Positions 7,945 through 14,865 of a stretch of DNA of 18,371 bases are shown here, one piece after another. The notes below the pieces were generated by a model. The model was not told the origin of the DNA. It did not search any database and saw nothing but the letters and a program-made list of their open reading frames with translations. This DNA comes from Limisphaerales bacterium. GTDB lineage: Bacteria > Verrucomicrobiota > Verrucomicrobiia > Limisphaerales > UBA11358. A program made the position numbers and the translations under genes. The DNA is taken from positions 15,463-33,833 of the forward strand of contig DMQW01000171.1 of assembly GCA_003455565.1 (NCBI GenBank), in the 5' to 3' direction. Within the stretch, counting starts at the first letter, position 1. Every line of letters begins with the position of its first letter.

Positions 7945-10915
7945 AATTATTTGTATTTGTGCCAGCGTATTGACTGGCGTGTCTCTGACTTCGGCGGAAG
8001 TGCCGGGCGAATTTCGTCCGCAGCCGACGCTGCAACCTGCGGAACATGCCGGCGCCACGGGCACGAATGTTCAGCCGCTGGACACTTATCCGGTGTCGCA
8101 CGCGCCGCTCGTGAACACGGCGCAGCGCAAGCCGAAGCTGGCGAACCCCGGCGAGCCGGCCGTGCGCGGCAACGAACTGGTTTTTAATGCCGGCTGGGAA
8201 ATGATTGAAGCGCCACGGCTCAAAATCGCCGCCGGCGCGACGCTTTCCAGGCCGGGCGTGGACACGCGCGACTGGTATGACGCGACGGTGCCCGGCACGG
8301 TGCTGACGACGCTCGTGGACGAAGGCGTTTATCCCGACCCGTATTACGGCTTGAACAATTTGCTGATTCCGGAAAGCCTGAACCAACAGGATTACTGGTA
8401 TCGCACCGAATTCACCGTGCCGGGAAATTTTTCCGGCCACGAACTGACGCTGCAATTCAACGGCATCAATTATTATGCCGAAGTCTGGTTCAACGGCCAA
8501 TATCTCGGTCACATCACCGGCGCGTTCATCCGTGGCAAGTTCGACGTGACGAAGCTGGCGAAGCCCGGCGGAAAAAATGTGCTCGCGGTGATGGTCGCGC
8601 CGCCGCCTGATCCGGGGATTCCGAGCGAGCAATCGGTGAAATACGGTCCCGGCGACAATGGCGGCAAATTGTGTCTCGACGGCCCGACGTTTGAATGCGC
8701 CGAAGGCTGGGACTGGATTCCGGCCATCCGCGACCGGGACACCGGTCTCTGGCAGGACGTGATTTTGCGCGCGACCGGTCCGGTGATCATTGGCGATCCG
8801 CAGGTCATCACGAAATTGCCGTTGCCCGATACTTCCAGCGCGGATGTAACCGTTGAAACCGAATTGCACAACGCTTCGGCTTCGCCGGAGAAAGGTGTTT
8901 TGCGCGGCGATTTTGAAGGCGTGAAATTTGAAGAGCCGGTGGCGCTGAACGCCGGCGAAACAAAGACTGTCAGCTTTGCGTCGAGAGATTTTCCGCAACT
9001 TACCGTTAAACATCCGCGTTTGTGGTGGCCGAACGGTTACGGCAAGCCGGAGCTTTACCATTTGCAGCTCCGCTTCATCACGGACGACAAAAAAGAATCC
9101 GATCACGCCGCGGTGCGTTTCGGCATTCGCGAAATGAGTTACAACTTCGAAGTGAAAAAAACTGACGGCACGCACGAGCGCGTCGAGTTCACGCCAACGC
9201 TGGCGCTCGGTGCCGGCGAAAAAATTATTGATAACCGCCGTGACACGATGGTGTGGGGATTGGAAAACAAAGTGAAACGCGACGCGGCCGTCATCGCCGC
9301 CGGCGGCAAGCCGCCGACCACGCCGTTTTGGTGGGGTCAAAATCAGCAAACCACCGTCGGCCTGTGGCCCGGTGCCGAACAATCGCCGTCGCTGCGGCTC
9401 GCGACCGACACGAACATGGGTCCGTATCTCGTCATCAAGGTCAACGGGCAAAAAATCGAATGTCTCGGCGGCGATTGGGGCATGGACGACGCCATGAAGC
9501 GCGTTTCGCGCGAGCGGCTCGAACCTTGCATCCGCCTGACCCGCGACGCGCACATGAACATGATTCTCAACTGGGCCGGCCAGAGCACGTCCGAGGCGCT
9601 TTATGATTTGTGCGACGAATACGGCATTCTCGTCTGGAACGATTTCTGGCGCAATACCGAGGCGTTTGATTATGCGCCGGTGGACTACGATCTCTTTGCG
9701 CGAAATGCCGCCGACGTGTTGAAGCGCGACCGCAATCATCCGAGCATCGCGCTCTGGTGTTCCGGCAACGAAGGCATTTGTCCGGAGCCGCTGCACGAAA
9801 AGTTGAACCAACTGATTTACAAATTGGATGGCACCCGCTATTTTCAGCCCAACTCGCGCCTGGTGAACATGCGGAACAGCGGGCCGTGGTCGAACTTGCC
9901 GTTGGAAAAATACTTTCAAGACTTGAACCAGGGTTTCAGCACCGAAATCGGTGCCAGCTCAATTCCGTCGGCCGAGGTCATGCGCACGTTCATCCCCGAA
10001 GCGGACTTATGGCCTTACGGTGATCTGTGGGCGTATCACGATCTTCACGCCACCGGCGCCGGCGACCACAATTCCACGTTTGGCCGGATCGCCAGCCGTT
10101 ATGGCGAGCCGCGCGATCTCGCCGACCTTTGCCGCAAGGCGCAGATGCTCAACTACGAAACCTTCCGCGCCATTTACGAAGGCTTCAACAGCCGGTTGTG
10201 GAATGATTGCAGCGGCGTGATCGTGTGGATGAGCCATCCGTCCTGGCCGAGCCTTGTCTGGCAATTTTATTCCTGGGATTACGATCCCAACGGCTCGTTG
10301 TTCGGGGCGAAGAAAGGCGCCGAGCCGATCCATATCCAGATGAGCACGCCGGATTGCCAGATCGCGGTGATCAACCACCGCTCCGCGACACTGAAAGACG
10401 TGACGGCACAGGCGACGATCTACGACCTGTCTGGCCAGCCGGAGGCGAATCGCAAGGCGGTTCTCACGGCGGCACCAGATGCCTGCACGGACGCTTTCAC
10501 TTTGGACTGGCCCGCGAACGGCGCGCATTTTGTCCATCTGGAGCTGCGCGACGCGAACGGACATATGCTTTCTGAAAATTTTTACTGGCATGCCAGGGAC
10601 GAGCATCAGTTGCAACAGTTGGATTCACTCTCGAAGGTGAGCTTGAAGGGACGGCTGCACGTCAGACGTAGTGCGACGGGAACGGTGATCGAAGGCCATG
10701 TCACCAATCCGAGCAAGACACCCGCGCTGCTGGTGCGCCTGACGTTGCGGGACGCGAAGACCGGCCAGCGCATCCTGCCGGCGTATTACGACGAAAATTA
10801 TTTCTCGCTGCTGCCCGGCGAATCGCGGAATTTTCAGATCGAAACTCGTGGCCCGGTGAACGGCGCGTTCGTTGACACTGACGGTTGGAATGTCGAATCA
10901 ACCCGCTTACACTGA
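7934..10915 (+). CDS. Secreted GH2 family glycoside hydrolase (beta-mannosidase/exo-glucosaminidase-like)
   Basis: About 993 residues with a signal peptide (MMTKIICICASVL to TSAEV). The order is that of GH2: a jelly-roll sugar-binding domain (about 85-290, with WYDATVPGTV and DYWYR motifs), an Ig-like domain (about 290-400), a TIM barrel (about 500-790) and further beta domains to the end. The acid/base is E613 in CSGNEG and the nucleophile is E671 in STEIG. Overall similarity is to the beta-mannosidase/exo-beta-D-glucosaminidase side of GH2. In published work exo-glucosaminidases carry Asp-Glu or Ser-Glu at the acid/base, whereas here it is Asn-Glu, so a mannosidase, galactosidase or other retaining exo-beta-glycosidase is as likely. 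Residues about 408-505 look like an insertion between the Ig-like domain and the barrel. The gene overlaps the upstream one by 11 bases; ATG 7937 is an alternative start. Confidence 0.9.
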   Translation: MMTKIICICASVLTGVSLTSAEVPGEFRPQPTLQPAEHAGATGTNVQPLDTYPVSHAPLVNTAQRKPKLANPGEPAVRGNELVFNAGWEMIEAPRLKIAAGATLSRPGVDTRDWYDATVPGTVLTTLVDEGVYPDPYYGLNNLLIPESLNQQDYWYRTEFTVPGNFSGHELTLQFNGINYYAEVWFNGQYLGHITGAFIRGKFDVTKLAKPGGKNVLAVMVAPPPDPGIPSEQSVKYGPGDNGGKLCLDGPTFECAEGWDWIPAIRDRDTGLWQDVILRATGPVIIGDPQVITKLPLPDTSSADVTVETELHNASASPEKGVLRGDFEGVKFEEPVALNAGETKTVSFASRDFPQLTVKHPRLWWPNGYGKPELYHLQLRFITDDKKESDHAAVRFGIREMSYNFEVKKTDGTHERVEFTPTLALGAGEKIIDNRRDTMVWGLENKVKRDAAVIAAGGKPPTTPFWWGQNQQTTVGLWPGAEQSPSLRLATDTNMGPYLVIKVNGQKIECLGGDWGMDDAMKRVSRERLEPCIRLTRDAHMNMILNWAGQSTSEALYDLCDEYGILVWNDFWRNTEAFDYAPVDYDLFARNAADVLKRDRNHPSIALWCSGNEGICPEPLHEKLNQLIYKLDGTRYFQPNSRLVNMRNSGPWSNLPLEKYFQDLNQGFSTEIGASSIPSAEVMRTFIPEADLWPYGDLWAYHDLHATGAGDHNSTFGRIASRYGEPRDLADLCRKAQMLNYETFRAIYEGFNSRLWNDCSGVIVWMSHPSWPSLVWQFYSWDYDPNGSLFGAKKGAEPIHIQMSTPDCQIAVINHRSATLKDVTAQATIYDLSGQPEANRKAVLTAAPDACTDAFTLDWPANGAHFVHLELRDANGHMLSENFYWHARDEHQLQQLDSLSKVSLKGRLHVRRSATGTVIEGHVTNPSKTPALLVRLTLRDAKTGQRILPAYYDENYFSLLPGESRNFQIETRGPVNGAFVDTDGWNVESTRLH

Positions 10916-11112
10916 AAGCCGGAACCAAGATTGCCGGAATGCTATGAAAACACGTCTCGGAAAGAATATGGCTTCGGCTTCCGACGGTCTCATGACAGCG
11001 CAAATCCGTTACTCTTTTGAAGCCATCCACTTCACAATCCAGCGTTGAAACTTAATTGGAGCCAGTAAGAGATTAAAGCCTGACAATCCATGAATAATCA
11101 TTTTCAAAGCAA

Positions 11113-13308
11113 ATGAATTCCTTTGTTTCCATCTTACGAACCTCGCCGGCCATCTTGCTCTTGGCAGGCAGCTTTCAAGTGTCCAGCGCGGAGCCCAATC
11201 CCCCCGTGCCGAAAGCAGAACTCGTTGCTCCCGGAATCTGGAGAATTCGGTTGGGCAAGCCCGAAGAGTTCACACCTTCTTTTTTCCGCACCGCACCGGT
11301 GGACCAGGCACACCTGAAAACCTTGCCCGAAGTCGGTAACATGCCGTTGGACGCCGGGGGAATCAGTTTTCAGGTTTCGAGTCATGGCTGTGCCGTGCGG
11401 TTGCCGATGGCGGCCGACGAAAGCATTTATGGTTTCGGGTTGAATACGGAATTATTCGACATGACCCAAACAGCCGATGGCCACACCGGCCGGCGGGTGT
11501 TTCTTAAACCAACCGACCATCCAGAAAATGATCTGGGCGAATCCCATGCCCCGGTGCCGTTTTACGTCTCATCCAGGGGATATGGTGTCTTTGTAGATAC
11601 CGCCAGATTCACATCCTTTTATACGGGTAACGTATCCCCTGTGGGAGCGGCAGCGGAAACCGGAAATGGTGTTGCCAAGTCAAGCGTGGCTGACTTGTAT
11701 CGGCTGCAGGAACAGCAAAACAAAACCATGCTGGTGGAAATCCCGGCGGCAAAAGGGGTGGATGTTTATGTTTTCGCCGGTCCGGCAATGCTGGATGCAG
11801 TCAAACGGTATAATCTTTTTTCCGGAGGAGGCTGTGTGCCGCCACTGTGGGGGTTGGGGGTCCAGTATCGAGGTTATGGGCAGTTTGGTGCTGACGAATC
11901 GCTGAAGCTGGCCGCGCGACTCCGGGCCGATCATATCCCTTGCGATGTCTGGGGCGTTGAACCGGGTTGGCAGACCAAAACATATTCCTGTTCATTCGTC
12001 TGGAATACGAACAAGTTCAATGACCCGGATGATTTCGTCAGGAAAATGCACCAGCAGGATTTTCGTTTGAATTTTTGGGAACATGCCTTCACTCATCCCA
12101 GTTCGCCAATTTACAATGCTCTAAAACCCTGGTCCGGAGACTACGCGGTCTGGGGCGGGTTGGTGCCGGATTTTGCCTCGCCTCAGGCCAGACAGATTTT
12201 CCTGACTCAAAACAGGAAGGCATTGTTTGACAAAGGAGTTGATGCTGTAAAACTGGACGAATGTGACTACCAGCCGGAATCGGCAACACCGTGGTCATTT
12301 CCTGCCGTTAGCAAATTTCCATCAGGCTTGGATGGAGAACAAATGCATTCCCTGTTTGGCTTGCTTTATCAGCAAACCATGCTGGAACCCTATGCGGAAA
12401 AGTCCCTCCGCACCTGGGGATTGGTGCGAAATTCACAGGCGTTGGCCGCCTCGTTGCCCTATGTCGTTTATAGCGATTCTTATGACCATCGGTGTTATGT
12501 GCGCGGCCTGGTGAACGAGGGTTTCAGTGGCCTGCTTTGGACTCCAGAGGTCCGAGATGCGGACTCGGTTAAAGATCTTTATCGCCGCGTGGAGACGGTG
12601 ATTTTTTCGCCGGAAGCCCTGATCAACTGCTGGTATATAAAAAATCCTCCCTGGCAGCAGATTGATAAGGACAAAAATAATCGCAATGAATGGATGCCTG
12701 ACCAGCAGCAAGTGACGGATGGCATCCGCAAACTGTTGCAATTAAGAATGAGCTTTGTGCCCTATCTCTATTCCGCGTTTAACGAATACCGCCTTAAAGG
12801 CATCCCCCCGATCCGGGCCCTGGTTTTGGACTGGCCGGACGATCCCGCAGTGCGCGAAATTGACGATCAATACATGTTTGGAGCTTCCGTCATGGTGGCG
12901 CCAATGTTTTTGGGCCAGAAGTCACGTTCGGTTTATCTGCCGGCAGGAGACTGGTATGATTTTTGGACGCACCAGAAATATGCGGGCAGTCAGAAGATAG
13001 AAGCCACCAACAATCAGGAACAAATTCCGCTGTTTGTCAAAGGGGGAACTCTGCTGCCATTATCCAGGCCGATGGAACACATCAGCGCGGACACCGTCTT
13101 TGATCTCACGGTTTACAGCTTCGGGTCGCAACCGGCCGACTCCATTCTTTACGAAGATGACGGTGTCTCCAATGCCTTCGCGACCGGGAACCAAAATCAA
13201 ATCCGTCTTCACTGGGATGACCGGGGACATTCCGTTGAACGGACGGGTGGATATAAGGGGCGCTCCCGTTTCCAGGTTGTTACTTGGACGACAATTAACG
13301 GTCTCTAA
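11113..13308 (+). CDS. Secreted GH31 family glycoside hydrolase
   Basis: This 731-residue protein has a signal peptide ending near residue 26 (VSSAEP). An N-terminal beta-sandwich contains the GFGLNTE motif (GH31 enzymes have G-x-G-E here). The TIM barrel runs from about residue 240 (PPLWGLGVQYRGYG) and holds the nucleophile candidate D382 in KLDECD. The usual W-x-G-D acid/base motif is not present; its place is taken by GLLWTPEVRD, with E479 or D482 as candidates, as in a divergent GH31 branch. C-terminal beta domains follow (FGASVMVAP, LPAGDWYDFWT, FVKGGTLLP, YEDDG). GH31 enzymes act on alpha-linked glucose, xylose, galactose and related sugars; which one applies here is not clear. The gene lies 197 bp after the GH2 gene and may share its role. 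It looks slightly richer in A+T than the genes before it. Confidence 0.9.
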   Translation: MNSFVSILRTSPAILLLAGSFQVSSAEPNPPVPKAELVAPGIWRIRLGKPEEFTPSFFRTAPVDQAHLKTLPEVGNMPLDAGGISFQVSSHGCAVRLPMAADESIYGFGLNTELFDMTQTADGHTGRRVFLKPTDHPENDLGESHAPVPFYVSSRGYGVFVDTARFTSFYTGNVSPVGAAAETGNGVAKSSVADLYRLQEQQNKTMLVEIPAAKGVDVYVFAGPAMLDAVKRYNLFSGGGCVPPLWGLGVQYRGYGQFGADESLKLAARLRADHIPCDVWGVEPGWQTKTYSCSFVWNTNKFNDPDDFVRKMHQQDFRLNFWEHAFTHPSSPIYNALKPWSGDYAVWGGLVPDFASPQARQIFLTQNRKALFDKGVDAVKLDECDYQPESATPWSFPAVSKFPSGLDGEQMHSLFGLLYQQTMLEPYAEKSLRTWGLVRNSQALAASLPYVVYSDSYDHRCYVRGLVNEGFSGLLWTPEVRDADSVKDLYRRVETVIFSPEALINCWYIKNPPWQQIDKDKNNRNEWMPDQQQVTDGIRKLLQLRMSFVPYLYSAFNEYRLKGIPPIRALVLDWPDDPAVREIDDQYMFGASVMVAPMFLGQKSRSVYLPAGDWYDFWTHQKYAGSQKIEATNNQEQIPLFVKGGTLLPLSRPMEHISADTVFDLTVYSFGSQPADSILYEDDGVSNAFATGNQNQIRLHWDDRGHSVERTGGYKGRSRFQVVTWTTINGL

Positions 13309-13368
13309 ATGTCGCACTCTCCACAAAATCGGCGCGTTTTTGAATCAATGACCTCAGCAGCGGATTAA

Positions 13369-13680
13369 TTACGCTACAAGAGGCGGGCATTGTTTTGTGG
13401 TTGTTTGTTTTTCGCGTGCCGGTTTCGGTTTTTGATTTTCTGCTCGGTGCTGGTGGCGCCGAGCAAGTTTTCTGGTGCGTCGTTGCTCGACGATGATCTG
13501 CCGCTGGCCGTCTTGGGCTTGTTGCGGGGTGACGTAGTCGATGCCTGAATGGTAATGCGCCGTGTCATGCCAGGTAAAGTATCGTTTGAAATAGGCGACA
13601 GCCTGGTCGTCATCCAAGAATCGCCCGGGATACTCTGGGGCGCGTTTGACGGTGCTGAAGGCGGATTGTAAAAGGCGGCT
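13369..13680 (-). pseudogene. IS3-family transposase, C-terminal remnant
   Basis: Read on the minus strand, the frame gives TVKRAPEYPGRF, then a YFKRYFTWHDTAHYHSGI segment and YVTPQQAQDG, ending at a stop at 13369. This is the C-terminal part of the rve/integrase core of IS3-family (OrfB) transposases, normally written as TLKYRPEYP, WYN-E-HHHSGI and TP-x-x-H-G. The conserved HSGI and TP motifs make the family secure. The remaining three quarters, including the first two catalytic aspartates, are missing, so it is inactive. Above about 13662 the similarity fades, although the frame stays open to about 13734. A TTG at 13617 would start only an 82-residue peptide and is not a real start. Confidence 0.75.
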
Positions 13681-13681
13681 G

Positions 13682-13730
13682 AAAAGTGCGGCGGGGTCAT
13701 GTGTGTGAAGTAGCGGTTCAAAAGTGCGGC
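13682..13730 (+). repeat. Two direct copies of an 11 bp repeat, possible IS21-type left end
   Basis: AAAAGTGCGGC occurs at 13682-13692 and again at 13720-13730, 38 bases apart, just before istA. IS21-family ends often carry repeated subterminal transposase sites, so this may be the left end of that element. No matching inverted copy was seen on the other side. Confidence 0.4.
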
Positions 13731-13750
13731 ATCTTCATTAACAATGAAGC

Positions 13751-14345
13751 ATGTATCGCAATATGGAAAACTGGACCGAGATTCGTAGAAGAGTGTTGGT
13801 GGATGGAGTAGCCGGCGGCAGATTCTCCGGGAGACGGGGATGCACCGGCAGACGTTGAAGAAGATTCTGGAACACAGCGAGCCGGCGGGCTACCGGCAAC
13901 TGAAGCCTCGACCACAAAAGAAGCTTGGGGCTTTCCTAGGACGGATCAAGCAGATCCTGAAGGATGACCAAGCCATGCCGCGCAAACAGCGGCACACGGC
14001 CAAACGGATCTGGGAACGCCTGCGGGAGGATGGCTTCACTGGCGGCTACACCGTGGTCAAGGATGCGGTGCGGGGCTGACGCAGAAGAACCAGGAGGTGT
14101 TTGTGCCGCTGCTGCATCGCCCCGGCGAGGCCCAGGTGGACTTCGGCCACGCGCTGGCCAAGGTGAATGGCCGGTTGCGCAAGGTGGCGTTTTTCGTGAT
14201 GGCGTTGCCGTATAACGACGCCTCATTTGTGATGGCGTTCGAGCGCGAATGCACGGAGACATTCTGGGAAGGGCATGCGCGGGCGTTCGAGTTTTTCGGC
14301 GGCGTGTCCAAGCGGATCACCTATGACAACACGAAGGTGGCGGTG
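13751..14345 (+). pseudogene. istA: IS21-family transposase istA, frameshifted and truncated
   Basis: ATG 13751 opens MENWTEIRRRVLVDGV, the helix-turn-helix start of IstA. At about 13809 one base is missing: the sense continues in the next frame as SRRQILRETGMHRQTLKK and on to GGYTVVKDAVR. A second single-base loss at about 14074-14075 moves the sense to the third frame, LTQKNQEVFVPLLHRPG, through AQVDFGHA (first catalytic Asp) to ITYDNTKVAV (second catalytic Asp). Similarity stops near 14345, before the catalytic Glu, and no istB follows. Restoring one base at each site would give a continuous IstA front half, so decay is recent. It runs opposite to the IS3 remnant. Confidence 0.8.
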
Positions 14346-14435
14346 AGGCAACCCCCGCAAGACGTGCGACGGCACCTGGCAGATGAGTTTGTGGACGGAC
14401 ATCCTCGCGGCCAAGCGCACCGGCGAATTGGGTAG

Positions 14436-14777
14436 GTGGTGGTCGCAGAGGTGATCAATCAGACTTTTGAGCAGATGTTTAGGGAAATCATGGAAAAAGC
14501 TTTTCGACCAATGAGGCAAATCCGAATTGCGATGTTTAATCTCGAACGTCTTGATACGCAACCGACTTTATGGGGAACGACTGCTGCTGAACGGTGGGGT
14601 GCTCTGGACGATGCAGTTCAACAATTGACGGAACAGCCCGGCAAAAACGTATTGATGACCGGCTCTCAGTTAGCTTTGAGAAAACGAGATTCAGCACACA
14701 TCACACCGAAGGCCAAATGTCCGTTTACACCGCAACGAGAGATGGTGCTGAATTTGTTTGGAGAGAACTTGCCTTGA
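14436..14777 (+). pseudogene. Fragment resembling the C-terminus of a Y-family DNA polymerase
   Basis: A 113-codon open frame starts at a GTG directly after the stop at 14433-14435 and ends in TGA at 14775-14777. The segment AFRPMRQIRIAMFNLERL followed by TLWG, AAERWGALDDAVQQL and GSQLAL resembles the end of the little-finger domain of DinB/UmuC polymerases, where a R-P-V-R-x-I-G-V-x-x-x-x-L strand is followed by a short linker with LFG-like residues and a helix. The palm with its catalytic acids and the thumb are absent. There is no ribosome binding site. It seems to be the tail of a gene cut by the rearrangement that left the istA piece. The match is by eye and only moderately strong. Confidence 0.4.
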
Positions 14778-14804
14778 ACCGGACGATGTGATTAAAGAGA
14801 ATCG

Positions 14805-14858
14805 GTGTCGCAGGCTTTGCCATTTCCCGATCCGAAGCCGCTGGTAGAGCGGTTGGGA
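14805..14858 (+). pseudogene. Possible N-terminal stub of a UvrC-like GIY-YIG nuclease
   Basis: From GTG 14805 the frame reads VSQALPFPDPKPLVERLG, which resembles the first residues of GIY-YIG nucleotide excision repair endonucleases of related bacteria (PFPDP-x-PLVERLG, then the GIY-YIG domain). The next codons no longer fit and the frame meets a stop after about 40 residues, with the helicase start at 14866 inside it. Only 18 residues support this call. Confidence 0.35.
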
Positions 14859-14865
14859 AACACTG

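Larger units (their letters stand above)
13369..14345. mobile_element. Nested remnants of IS3-type and IS21-type insertion sequences
   Basis: The minus strand holds the end of an IS3-family transposase and the plus strand holds a broken IS21 istA. Neither element is complete: the IS3 front half, the istA end and istB are missing. The istA side starts right where IS3 similarity stops, so one probably inserted into or recombined with the other. Exact outer borders cannot be set by eye. Confidence 0.7.

Noticed and set aside
7838..9919. 693-codon open frame on the minus strand
   Set aside because: It lies opposite the GH2 gene and phosphoesterase end, whose catalytic motifs are clear; it is rich in Arg, His and Val with no domain, as expected for the antisense of a GC-rich gene.
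13374..13721. 115-codon minus-strand frame over the IS3 remnant
   Set aside because: It is a different frame from the one that shows the transposase motifs and has no similarity of its own.
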